Shown here piece by piece: positions 1 to 6,602 of a stretch of DNA of 7,251 nucleotides. Under the pieces are notes generated by a model. The model had not been told where the DNA came from and did not search any database. It was given only the letters and a program-made list of their open reading frames with translations. Position 1 is the first letter of the stretch, and each line of letters opens with the position of its first letter. Source of the DNA: Lachnospiraceae bacterium (GTDB lineage Bacteria > Bacillota_A > Clostridia > Lachnospirales > Lachnospiraceae); the NCBI GenBank assembly GCA_017652545.1, contig JAGCAV010000328.1:1-7251 (forward strand), given 5' to 3'. The position numbers and the translations under genes are program-made.

Positions 1-353
1 GTAAGCATGCGACGACCGGAGATGGTATCCTCACTTCGCTGATGATCATGGAAGCGGTCATCGAAAGCCGCAAGACGCTTGGCGAACTGGCTAAGGAAGT
101 CCGGATCTATCCTCAGCTGCTCAAGAATGTGAAAGTAAAGGACAAGGCAGCGGCCATGGAAGACGCAGATGTGATCGAGGCTGTCAAAAGAGCAGAGGAA
201 GAGTTGGGATCGGATGGGCGTATCCTGGTACGTGCGAGCGGGACGGAACCGCTGGTCCGCGTTATGGTTGAGGCGGAAAGTGACGAGATCTGCGCCAAGT
301 ACGTGTATGATGTGATCGCTGTAATGAGAAAGAGGGGTCTGCTGCTTGACTGA
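1..353 (+). CDS. glmM: Phosphoglucosamine mutase, C-terminal part (5' end outside the window)
   Basis: GlmM converts glucosamine-6-phosphate to glucosamine-1-phosphate in the cytoplasm, the step that feeds UDP-GlcNAc and so peptidoglycan synthesis. Only about the last 116 codons are present; the first whole codon is at position 3 and the stop is TGA at 351-353. The fragment opens with HATTGDGILTSL, the conserved stretch at the end of domain III of this family. It ends with domain IV, which carries the phosphate-binding loop RASGTEP (231-251) followed by LVRVMVEA. Many GlmM proteins have Lys as the second residue of this loop where this one has Ala; the SGTEP core is intact. The DGRILVR and ELAKEVRIYPQLLKNV segments fit GlmM better than phosphomannomutase. 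It is probably the first visible gene of a run through the methyltransferase gene, with 48 nt to the next gene. The active-site serine lies outside the window and cannot be checked. Confidence 0.93.
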   Translation, partial: KHATTGDGILTSLMIMEAVIESRKTLGELAKEVRIYPQLLKNVKVKDKAAAMEDADVIEAVKRAEEELGSDGRILVRASGTEPLVRVMVEAESDEICAKYVYDVIAVMRKRGLLLD

Positions 354-401
354 TGTCCGAGAGCGGCATCAGGACCATTCCCCGCTTGGAAAGGAAGAAT
401 C

Positions 402-1469
402 ATGACGTCAAACTGGGAGGCTTATGTACGCCGTGTAACACCCTACACGCCGGGCGAACAGCCAAAGGACAGCCGTGTCATTAAACTGAATACGAACGAA
501 AACCCGTATCCGCCCTGTCCGGGCGTTTTCGAGGCGCTTGCGGATATGGACGCGGCGATCCTGAGAAAGTATCCGGATCCGACGATCGGTGAACTGGTCG
601 ACATGCTCGCAGCGCGGAACGGACTGAAAAGCGAACAGGTCTTTGCCGGCATCGGGTCAGATGATGTTCTCGCCATGTGCTTCCTGACTTTTTTCAATTC
701 GCCCCAGCCGGTCCTGTTCCCGGATATCACATACTCCTTTTATGATGTCTGGGCATCCATGCTTCGCATTCCGTTCAGGCAGATCCCGCTGGATGAGCAT
801 TTTACGATCGACCCGGAAGAATACAGGGGAGAAAACGGCGGGATCGTCATCGCAAACCCGAATGCACCGACCGGCGTGCTGCTTCCTCTGGCGGATATTG
901 AAGATATCATCAAAAACAACCGGAGCCGGATCGTGATCGTTGATGAGGCATATATCGATTTCGGCGGAGAAAGCGCACTGCCGCTGATCCATACCTATGA
1001 CAATCTGATCGTCGTCCAGACATTTTCAAAGTCAAGGTCACTGGCCGGTATGAGAATCGGATGCGCTTTCGGAAATGAAAAGCTCATTAAATATCTGAAT
1101 GATGTCAAGTATTCATTCAATTCCTATACGATGAATACACCCTCGATCCTGACGGGCGCCGCTTCATTGCGGGACGAAGCCTATTTCCGGGAGACGACAG
1201 GAAAGATCATCAGCACCCGGGAGCGGGTGAAACCGGTCCTGCGGGAACTGGGGTTTGTCTTTGAAGATTCGAAGACCAATTTTATCTTCGCGCGCCATGA
1301 GAAGGTACCGGCTGAAGAACTGTTTGTTTTTCTGAAGACAAAGGGGATCTATGTACGCTATTTCAGACAGCCCAGGATCAGCAATTACCTGCGCATTACA
1401 ATTGGTACAGATGAGGAAATGGATATTCTGACAGAAGTGCTCAGGCAATACCTGAAAGAGCGCAGCTGA
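402..1469 (+). CDS. hisC: Histidinol-phosphate aminotransferase
   Basis: This is a 355-residue PLP-dependent fold-type I aminotransferase, full length for HisC. HisC transfers an amino group between glutamate and imidazole acetol phosphate in histidine synthesis; some homologues also accept aromatic amino acids. Near the N-terminus is KLNTNENPYPPCP (28-40), typical of HisC. The PLP site is clear: NPNAPTG (152-158), VDEAYIDF (180-187) with the pyridine-binding Asp181 and Tyr184, and TFSKSRSLAGMRIG (207-220) with the Schiff-base Lys210 and phosphate-binding Arg218. The C-terminal YLRITIGT (329-336) carries the substrate carboxylate-binding Arg331. An AAGGAAG ribosome site at 391-397 fixes the ATG at 402. 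No other his gene lies in the window, so this copy is outside a his operon as far as can be seen. It may serve histidine or aromatic amino-acid synthesis; the sequence cannot decide. Confidence 0.95.
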   Translation: MTSNWEAYVRRVTPYTPGEQPKDSRVIKLNTNENPYPPCPGVFEALADMDAAILRKYPDPTIGELVDMLAARNGLKSEQVFAGIGSDDVLAMCFLTFFNSPQPVLFPDITYSFYDVWASMLRIPFRQIPLDEHFTIDPEEYRGENGGIVIANPNAPTGVLLPLADIEDIIKNNRSRIVIVDEAYIDFGGESALPLIHTYDNLIVVQTFSKSRSLAGMRIGCAFGNEKLIKYLNDVKYSFNSYTMNTPSILTGAASLRDEAYFRETTGKIISTRERVKPVLRELGFVFEDSKTNFIFARHEKVPAEELFVFLKTKGIYVRYFRQPRISNYLRITIGTDEEMDILTEVLRQYLKERS

Positions 1470-1528
1470 TGTGCGCATGCAGATGTACAATGAGACACTA
1501 CCGGGCATGATGGGGAGCATGCATTCAC

Positions 1529-1987
1529 ATGGGTTATCTTTACATTTTTCTTATTTCAATGGTGCCGCTGATCGAACTGCGCGGCGCCGTACTGTATTCC
1601 CAGTACCTGGGACTGCCGATCGTGACATCCTATATTATCTGTGTCATCGGAAATATGCTGCCGGTGCCGGTCATTTATCTGTTTGCCAGAAAAGTTCTGG
1701 AATGGGGCAAAGATAAACCGGTGATCGGCGGGTTCTTCACTTTCTGCCTTGAAAAAGGAAAAAAGGGAGGACAGAAGCTGACGGAAAAAGCAGGACGCGG
1801 ACTGTTTCTCGCGCTTTTGCTGTTCGTCGGGATACCGCTTCCGGGTACGGGAGCCTGGACCGGCACGCTGGCTGCGAGCATTCTTGACATGGAATTCAAG
1901 TCAACGGTGATCGCTGTCATGCTCGGGGTGCTTCTGGCAGGTGTCATCATGATGACAGCCGGAGCGCTGGGCTTTTCACTGCTGTAG
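1529..1987 (+). CDS. Small integral membrane protein of the COG2426 'small multi-drug export' family
   Basis: This is a 152-residue, strongly hydrophobic protein. I recognise it as the small multi-drug export family (COG2426, Pfam Sm_multidrug_ex) from two motifs: PLIELRGA (13-20) in the first hydrophobic segment and GIPLPGTGAWTG (101-112) in the third. Hydrophobic segments run at about 2-24, 29-53, 91-120 and 123-148, separated by a basic cytoplasmic-looking loop (54-90, many Lys). The two proline-glycine motifs within hydrophobic segments suggest re-entrant loops of the kind seen in DedA-like transporters. The family name is historical; actual drug export is not well established and I do not infer a substrate. 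The ATG at 1529 is preceded by GGGGAG (1512-1517) with a long spacing of 11 nt. The gene follows hisC by 59 nt and precedes the methyltransferase by 35 nt, so co-transcription is likely. Confidence 0.85.
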   Translation: MGYLYIFLISMVPLIELRGAVLYSQYLGLPIVTSYIICVIGNMLPVPVIYLFARKVLEWGKDKPVIGGFFTFCLEKGKKGGQKLTEKAGRGLFLALLLFVGIPLPGTGAWTGTLAASILDMEFKSTVIAVMLGVLLAGVIMMTAGALGFSLL

Positions 1988-2022
1988 GACCGTCAAATCA
2001 GGCGATTGAGAGATCAGAAACC

Positions 2023-2799
2023 ATGTATAACAGCTTCGCAGCCGTCTACGATGCCTTCATGGAGGAAGTTCCGTATGAGGCATGGTGCGGTTACATCAAC
2101 CGAATATTGAAAGAGGACGAAATAAGGGACGGACTTGTCCTGGACCTGGGCTGCGGGACAGGGACCGCGACCCTTCTTCTGGCACAGGCCGGTTATGACA
2201 TGATCGGTGTGGACAGTTCGGAAGAGATGCTGATGACGGCGCGTGAAAAGTGCGCCATGAGCGGACGTTCACCCGGCCAGGACGGCGGAATTCTGCTTCT
2301 TCATCAGGACATGAGGTCCTTTGAACTGTACGGGACCGTACGGGCCGTTGTCAGCATGTGTGACACATTGAACTACTGTGAGAACGAGGACGAGCTCCTT
2401 AAGGTGTTCTCCCTTGTCAACAATTATCTGGATCCGGGCGGTCTTTTCATCTTCGACATGAACACCATCCATAAATACCGGGATGTGCTGGGAGACAATG
2501 TGTTCGCGGCATCTGAGGATGCAGGCGCCTATATCTGGGAAAACAGCTGGTTTGAAGACGAACTGGTCAACCAGTATGATCTGACTCTTTTCATCAGGGA
2601 AGGAGAGGAAAGCAACCTTTTTTCCAGATACACGGAGATCCATACGCAGCGCGCCTTTCCGGATTCGGTTGTCCGAAGGAAACTGTCCGAGGCAGGCCTG
2701 AAGCTGGAGATGGTCACAGAAGCATATTCGGACAGGATGCCATCCGACAGGACGGAGAGGATCCTTTACGTGGCAAGGGAGACGGGAAAACACCGGTGA
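2023..2799 (+). CDS. Class I SAM-dependent methyltransferase, substrate unknown
   Basis: This is a 258-residue cytoplasmic protein with a Rossmann-type methyltransferase fold. The SAM-binding motif I is VLDLGCGTGTAT (39-50). It is followed by GVDSSEEML (62-70), where Asp64 should bind the ribose hydroxyls, then HQDMRSFEL (94-101 region) as the adenine-contact strand. SMCDTLNY (111-118) is the motif IV position and resembles the DxLNY pattern common in a widespread Firmicutes group that includes proteins like B. subtilis YqeM. The second half (DMNTIHKY, AYIWENSWF, FSRYTEIHTQRAF) is the substrate-facing part of that group. The substrate is not known to me and I give no symbol. The start at 2023 has only a weak GAGAG-like ribosome site, but MYNSFAAVYDAFM is the normal N-terminus of this group. 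It is the last gene before the promoter and terminator-like region upstream of dapF. Confidence 0.88.
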   Translation: MYNSFAAVYDAFMEEVPYEAWCGYINRILKEDEIRDGLVLDLGCGTGTATLLLAQAGYDMIGVDSSEEMLMTAREKCAMSGRSPGQDGGILLLHQDMRSFELYGTVRAVVSMCDTLNYCENEDELLKVFSLVNNYLDPGGLFIFDMNTIHKYRDVLGDNVFAASEDAGAYIWENSWFEDELVNQYDLTLFIREGEESNLFSRYTEIHTQRAFPDSVVRRKLSEAGLKLEMVTEAYSDRMPSDRTERILYVARETGKHR

Positions 2800-2824
2800 T
2801 ATGCGGTGGAGATGCCCGTTTACC

Positions 2825-2853
2825 TTGACAAGCGCACATTTTGTATATATAAT
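2825..2853 (+). promoter_or_regulatory. Perfect consensus sigma-A promoter upstream of dapF
   Basis: The sequence shows TTGACA at 2825-2830, a spacer of exactly 17 nt, and TATAAT at 2848-2853. Both hexamers match the housekeeping sigma consensus at all six positions. Transcription should start near 2859-2861, leaving a leader of about 100 nt before the dapF ATG at 2959. The site lies 25 nt after the methyltransferase stop codon, so it begins a new transcription unit. It also argues that the in-frame ATGs upstream of 2959 are not the dapF start. Confidence 0.88.
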
Positions 2854-2863
2854 GTCATAGGTC

Positions 2864-2891
2864 GGGGGCGTTCGTTAAGAATGCCCTTTTT
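2864..2891 (+). terminator. Terminator-like hairpin with T tract, just downstream of the dapF promoter
   Basis: GGGCGTTC (2866-2873) can pair along all eight positions with GAATGCCC (2879-2886), including one G-U pair, around a five-base loop (GTTAA). Two further G-U pairs (2864-2865 with 2887-2888) are possible. The stem is followed directly by five T residues (2887-2891). This is the layout of an intrinsic terminator reading on the plus strand. It could end transcripts from the upstream block (65 nt after the methyltransferase stop), or act on transcripts from the promoter at 2825-2853, or both. Folding strength was judged by eye. Confidence 0.6.
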
Positions 2892-2926
2892 GCGGATTTT
2901 TGGGCATCCTTTTCCGGAAGGAATGC
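2881..2926 (+). promoter_or_regulatory. Competing hairpins in the dapF leader (possible attenuator)
   Basis: ATGCCC (2881-2886), which is the 3' arm of the terminator-like hairpin, can also pair with GGGCAT (2902-2907). GGGCAT in turn shares bases with a third possible hairpin, GCATCCTT (2904-2911) with AAGGAATGC (2918-2926, one bulged A). The middle pairing therefore excludes both outer ones, as in an attenuator switch. I do not recognise a known riboswitch class here: the leader is too short for a lysine riboswitch. No run of regulatory codons that would suggest a leader peptide stands out. Confidence 0.35.
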
Positions 2927-2958
2927 TGTCGGAGAACGAAAGAAAATCAGGAAAAACC

Positions 2959-3798
2959 ATGAGATTTACAAAAATGCACGGATGCGGCAATGATTATGTG
3001 TACGTGAACTGTTTTGAGGAACAGGTCCCGGATCCTGCCGCACTGTCCGTAAAAATCAGTGACAGACACTTCTCGGTCGGTTCAGACGGACTGATCCTGA
3101 TCGGCCCGTCTGACATTGCGGATTTTTCCATGGACATCTATAATGCTGACGGATCCAGAGCCATGATGTGCGGGAACGGGATCCGCTGCGTCGGCAAATT
3201 TGTCTATGACAAAGGGCTCACTGACCGTACAAGGATCACAGTCGAGACAAGAAGCGGCATAAAGACGCTTGAATTGAAGACAGAGAACGGAAAAGTCAGC
3301 CGTGTACTGGTGGATATGGGCAGCCCGGTACTGGAACCGTCGAAGATCCCCATGAGATCCGGTCTTGAGAAAGTCATCGGGGAACCCGTCCGGGCAGCCG
3401 GAAGAGAATGGATGATGACCTGTCTGTCGATGGGCAATCCGCATTGCGTTGTACCGGTAGATTCCGTGGCTGACCTGAAACTGGAAGAGATCGGCCCGGC
3501 TTTTGAATGGCTCGACATCTTTCCGGAAAGAGTCAACACGGAGTTTATCCATGTCGACAGTCCGGATCATGTGACCATGCGGGTATGGGAGCGCGGGTCC
3601 GGAGAGACGTTCGCCTGCGGAACGGGTGCGTGTGCAGCGGCTGTGGCCTGCATGCTGAACGGATGGACCGGTGACCAGGTTACGGTATCGCTTCGCGGCG
3701 GAGACCTGCAGATCACCTGGGACCGGGACAAGAACACGGTTTTCAGGGAGGGAGAGGCAGTCATTTCCTTTGAGGGGTGTATTGAAACGGAAGAGTAA
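2959..3798 (+). CDS. dapF: Diaminopimelate epimerase
   Basis: DapF interconverts LL- and meso-diaminopimelate in the cytoplasm, giving the cross-linking residue of the peptidoglycan stem and the precursor of lysine. The protein is 279 residues, normal for the family. The two-cysteine racemase site is complete: Cys71 in NADGSRAMMCGNGIRC (62-77) and Cys220 in ETFACGTGACAAA (216-228). The N-terminal KMHGCGNDYVYV (5-16), SMGNPHCV (157-164) and WERGSGE (210-216) are further family signatures. The ATG at 2959 was chosen because family members start at M(R/K)FTKMHGxGND, because AGGA sits at 2949-2952, and because the consensus promoter at 2825-2853 lies inside the longer in-frame reading frame that opens at 2806. 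The strong promoter and hairpin leader suggest that this gene, and perhaps the lysozyme gene 48 nt downstream, is controlled apart from the upstream block. Confidence 0.95.
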   Translation: MRFTKMHGCGNDYVYVNCFEEQVPDPAALSVKISDRHFSVGSDGLILIGPSDIADFSMDIYNADGSRAMMCGNGIRCVGKFVYDKGLTDRTRITVETRSGIKTLELKTENGKVSRVLVDMGSPVLEPSKIPMRSGLEKVIGEPVRAAGREWMMTCLSMGNPHCVVPVDSVADLKLEEIGPAFEWLDIFPERVNTEFIHVDSPDHVTMRVWERGSGETFACGTGACAAAVACMLNGWTGDQVTVSLRGGDLQITWDRDKNTVFREGEAVISFEGCIETEE

Positions 3799-3834
3799 CT
3801 GCACGGACAAAGGCTGCTGCTGTCTGATCAGCTT

Positions 3835-3841
3835 GGAGAGG
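3835..3841 (+). promoter_or_regulatory. Ribosome binding site that decides the start of the lysozyme-domain gene
   Basis: GGAGAGG is a strong Shine-Dalgarno match five bases before the ATG at 3847. An in-frame GTG at 3841 overlaps this site and would leave no usable spacing, so the ATG is preferred. Confidence 0.7.
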
Positions 3842-3846
3842 TGTAT

Positions 3847-5169
3847 ATGGATACGGACACAAACCGATGCCGGATGCGCGGAAGGGAATTGAAGATCCTG
3901 CGGCATGTATGGATGTTAATCGTTGCGGCTGTCATGGCTCTTGGCATATCGTCTGAGACGACGCTGGCGGAGGACGCAGCGACGGTCGTTTTCAGATACG
4001 TCGTGGACGAGATGGATCTGTCACCCGCTGCAGCATGCGGGATCATGGGAAATATTCAGGCGGAATCCAACTTTAACGCTGCGATCTCGGGCGTTATGGG
4101 CTTTGGACTGTGCCAGTGGACCGGTGTACGGGCTTCCAGACTGCATGCGTTCTGCGCATCCCAGAAACTTGACAGCGCGACCGCAGAAGGGCAGGTTGCG
4201 TTTATCCATCATGAACTGAAAACGGTATATCCGCATGTCTTTGCCTATCTGCAGTCAGTCCCCAACGACGCGAACGGGGCCTATTCGGCTGCATACCAGT
4301 TCTGTGTCAGCTATGAGATTCCTGCAAATGCCGCGGCCATGGGTGCATACCGGGGCTCTCTTGCAAGGAATGTTTACTGGCCCCGGTTTGGAGAGACCAT
4401 GCTCTTTCTCACAGCAGCTCCGGCTAAAAACGGTATTGAGCTGAAGTGGACAGGAAAGATCCAGGAAGATCAGATCATCATGCGTTCTGATGAAAAAAAC
4501 GGAACGTATGTAAAGATCGGCAGCGTCGGAAAGAAAGTCCGCACGTTTCTTGACAGCAATGTCAAACATAAAAAGAAATATTTCTATTATATCTGCAGCC
4601 GGTCTGAATACAGAAAATATGTCAGGAAGAAAAAAGACGCGCCGAACCGATCCAACAAGTATGAAGTCACTTCGGCAAGGTCGGTGAAGGACGATAACTG
4701 CGCCATAGAAGTAGCAGCCTCGGACTACGTATATACGGGAAAAAGAAAGTGGCCGGGGGTCGCTGTATATTATACAGGAAAGAAGCTCAGAAAGGGAAAG
4801 GACTATAAGCTGTCATATGCGAACAATCTGAATGCAGGCAAGGCAACGGTCACGATCACCGGGATCGGATCGTACTGCGGTGTGACAAAACGCAGCTTCA
4901 GTATCGGTAAAGCAGAAATGTCCTGCCGGGTTTCGGATATAAAGGCCTACCTGAAAGATGGTGTCGCAGAGCCAAAACTTCGTGTGAAGGGAATCCCGGA
5001 TCCCAAATACAGACTGCTTTCCACATCAGACAGGTCTGTTGCAGCCATCAGAAAGGGGAAGCTCGTTCTCAGAAAAGCCGGGAAGACAAAGGTTTCCCTG
5101 AGGGTATACGGCGGAACGAATTACCTGTCCGCAGTGAAAGAGTTCACGCTTACAGTCAAAAAGAAATAG
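3847..5169 (+). CDS. Secreted phage-tail-type lysozyme domain protein with FN3-like and Ig-like C-terminal domains
   Basis: This is a 440-residue protein with a signal peptide: a basic n-region to about residue 20, a hydrophobic core WMLIVAAVMALGI (22-34) and a likely cleavage after TTLA (41). Residues about 45-182 match the phage tail lysozyme type (Phage_lysozyme2): AACGIMGNIQAESNFNAA (62-79) with the likely catalytic Glu73, then GFGLCQWTG (85-93). It should cleave peptidoglycan glycan strands outside the membrane. Residues about 188-255 look like an FN3 repeat (IELKWTG, IIMRSDEKNGTYVKIG, KKYFYYI). Residues 285-353 form an Ig-like domain of the type YTGK-P-V-V-Y-GKKL-KGKDY-SYANN-NAG-ATVTITG. 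Residues 358-439 resemble a Big2-like domain ending in SLRVYGGTNYLSAVKEFTLTV. No sortase motif or transmembrane tail is present, so it is probably secreted and held by its basic C-terminal domains. No phage genes surround it, which suggests a host autolysin or effector rather than prophage remnant. Confidence 0.82.
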   Translation: MDTDTNRCRMRGRELKILRHVWMLIVAAVMALGISSETTLAEDAATVVFRYVVDEMDLSPAAACGIMGNIQAESNFNAAISGVMGFGLCQWTGVRASRLHAFCASQKLDSATAEGQVAFIHHELKTVYPHVFAYLQSVPNDANGAYSAAYQFCVSYEIPANAAAMGAYRGSLARNVYWPRFGETMLFLTAAPAKNGIELKWTGKIQEDQIIMRSDEKNGTYVKIGSVGKKVRTFLDSNVKHKKKYFYYICSRSEYRKYVRKKKDAPNRSNKYEVTSARSVKDDNCAIEVAASDYVYTGKRKWPGVAVYYTGKKLRKGKDYKLSYANNLNAGKATVTITGIGSYCGVTKRSFSIGKAEMSCRVSDIKAYLKDGVAEPKLRVKGIPDPKYRLLSTSDRSVAAIRKGKLVLRKAGKTKVSLRVYGGTNYLSAVKEFTLTVKKK

Positions 5170-5172
5170 CAG

Positions 5173-5205
5173 GCGCTTTTAATATGGGAGAGGCATGAAA
5201 AGCGC
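5173..5205 (+). promoter_or_regulatory. Perfect 8-bp inverted repeat with a Shine-Dalgarno-like loop
   Basis: GCGCTTTT (5173-5180) is exactly complementary to AAAAGCGC (5198-5205). The 17-base loop between them contains GGGAGAGG (5186-5193) and an ATG at 5195. No T tract follows on the plus strand, so it is not an obvious terminator. It lies between the lysozyme and lipoprotein genes and could be an RNA hairpin or a protein-binding operator. Confidence 0.4.
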
Positions 5206-5223
5206 AGCGGGAAACCATCATGT

Positions 5224-5236
5224 GGGGAGATCAGGA
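5224..5236 (+). promoter_or_regulatory. Candidate ribosome binding site for the lipoprotein gene
   Basis: GGGGAGA (5224-5230) and AGGA (5233-5236) lie 10 and 4 bases before the ATG at 5241. Neither spacing is ideal, but they are better than what precedes the ATG at 5220 (only GGA) or at 5298 (only CGGG). This is the reason for choosing 5241. Confidence 0.45.
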
Positions 5237-5240
5237 TTAT

Positions 5241-6602
5241 ATGCGAGGGGAACGATCAGAAAGGGACGCTTTCAGGCATGCCGGACGCGGGCTGTCGATG
5301 AAAATAAGGGTCATTTGTACAGCTGCGGCTGTGATGATGCTGCTGACGCTTGTCGGCTGCAGCCGTGCCGCGATCAACTACCAGATCGCTGAGAGTATCG
5401 GCACCGTTGGTATGTACGAAAACAATGAACCGGTCGAGACCCCGAAGATGAGATCCGCAAGGGAGCAGCAGGAGGCGCGTGAGGCGGCAGAAGCGAGCTT
5501 TCAGGAGCAGCTGGATCATGCGCAGAGTCTTGCAGACGGATACTGGTATGATGAAGCGATTGCCTATCTGGAAACACTTGAGAAAAATGAACTGACATCG
5601 GAACGCATTAATGAAGCGATCAAATCCTATGAATCTGCCAAATCTTCCGTGAAAGTGTACGAAGGTAAGGTCGTGCATCTGTGTTTCCCCGGACTGATCG
5701 AGGATGGAGAAAGAGCATTTGACGGCGATGATATGGCATATACCTATTCAGGATCCATGATCACCTGTAATGAGCTCAGGGCTATCCTGGACCAGCTGTA
5801 TGAAAACGGTTATGTCCTGGTGGATATCCATGATGTTGCAGCAATTGAGACCGATGATCGAGGGATCTCGACCATGGAGATGCAGAAACTTAAGATCCCC
5901 TCGGGCAAAAAGCCGATCATTCTTTCACAGGATAATCTGAATTACAGCCTGGGCAGGGCATCGGACGGTATTGCGTCGAAACTTGTTCTTGAGGATGGCA
6001 AAGTTAAGGCTCTTTATACGGACAGGGAAGGACATGACCTGAAAGGCGATTATGACTTTATTCCGGTTCTGGATACGTTTATAGAAGAGCATCCCGGGTT
6101 TGCCTATCAGGGAGCCAGGGGAATCGTATCGGTATCTGGTTCGGAAGGCGTGTTCGGGTATGATCTGGACGATCCGCTTGTGGGTTCGGAGGAAGAAAAC
6201 CAGGAGGCTGTCAGCGAAATCGCAAAAGCGCTTCGGGATGAAGGATGGTCGATTGCCTGTGCGGGCTATGACCATAAATATATGAATGAGATGAGTGTGG
6301 AGCAGTTCACCTCAGATATTGAAAACTGGATGGAAAAGGCCGGCACCTGGGTCGGTGAAACGGATATCATGTTTTACCCGTACGGCGCCGAAGTGGCCTA
6401 TCCGTCTGAGCAGCTGAATATTCTGCTGGATAACGGCTTCCTGTATCTGTGCGGTCTGTGGGGAGATACGGACTATATGGAACTGGGAGAAGGATATCTG
6501 AGACAGACCAGAAGGTTTGTCGACGGATATACGATCCAGAATGCTGCCAGCTACTTTACCGGGATATTTGACGCGGTGGCAGCCTGGGATCCGGCACGGT
6601 AA
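5241..6602 (+). CDS. Lipoprotein with a degenerate polysaccharide deacetylase (NodB-like) domain
   Basis: This is a 453-residue protein if started at 5241. A basic, hydrophobic signal ends in the lipobox TLVGC with Cys40, so it is likely a membrane-anchored exported lipoprotein. Starting at 5298 would give 434 residues and a more typical signal with Cys21; the start is unsettled. After the lipobox comes a charged helical, coiled-coil-like stretch (about 70-98) and a TPR-like helical pair (95-137: YWYDEAIAYLETLE, INEAIKSYESAK). The rest is the NodB-like fold: VVHLCFPGLI (144-153), FDGD (160-163), the motif 1 strand KPIILSQDN (224-232), motif 2 region WSIACAGYDHKY (336-347), and motif 3 FYPYG (378-382). 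The layout matches a Lachnospiraceae deacetylase-like family I know from memory. The second motif 1 Asp is Asn232 and the first motif 2 His is Ala341, while Asp231 and His345 remain. Metal-dependent deacetylation is therefore doubtful; it may bind glycan without cutting acetyl groups. Confidence 0.75.
   Translation: MRGERSERDAFRHAGRGLSMKIRVICTAAAVMMLLTLVGCSRAAINYQIAESIGTVGMYENNEPVETPKMRSAREQQEAREAAEASFQEQLDHAQSLADGYWYDEAIAYLETLEKNELTSERINEAIKSYESAKSSVKVYEGKVVHLCFPGLIEDGERAFDGDDMAYTYSGSMITCNELRAILDQLYENGYVLVDIHDVAAIETDDRGISTMEMQKLKIPSGKKPIILSQDNLNYSLGRASDGIASKLVLEDGKVKALYTDREGHDLKGDYDFIPVLDTFIEEHPGFAYQGARGIVSVSGSEGVFGYDLDDPLVGSEEENQEAVSEIAKALRDEGWSIACAGYDHKYMNEMSVEQFTSDIENWMEKAGTWVGETDIMFYPYGAEVAYPSEQLNILLDNGFLYLCGLWGDTDYMELGEGYLRQTRRFVDGYTIQNAASYFTGIFDAVAAWDPAR

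Noticed and set aside
1475..1522. Two GCATGC palindromes between hisC and the membrane-protein gene as a hairpin
   Set aside because: Only six base pairs around a 36-base loop with no extension on either side; likely chance.
1471..1716. GTG-started frame after hisC
   Set aside because: It overlaps the COG2426-type gene in another frame and its product looks like no family; the transporter frame carries the conserved motifs.
2806..2958. In-frame upstream extension of dapF giving a 330-residue protein
   Set aside because: It contains the consensus promoter and the terminator-like hairpin, and the extra 51 residues are not part of the DapF family, which starts at the ATG at 2959.
2860..2958. 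Lysine riboswitch upstream of dapF
   Set aside because: The leader is only about 100 nt, far shorter than the lysine riboswitch, and none of its conserved sequence blocks is visible.
3082..3906. Long minus-strand open frame (274 codons) opposite dapF
   Set aside because: It lies over the clearly recognised dapF gene, shows no family motif, and is rich in residues expected from a shadow frame.
5195..5392. A 65-codon gene with a good ribosome site
   Set aside because: Its translation resembles no family and most of it overlaps the lipoprotein gene; kept only as a possible leader frame in the findings.
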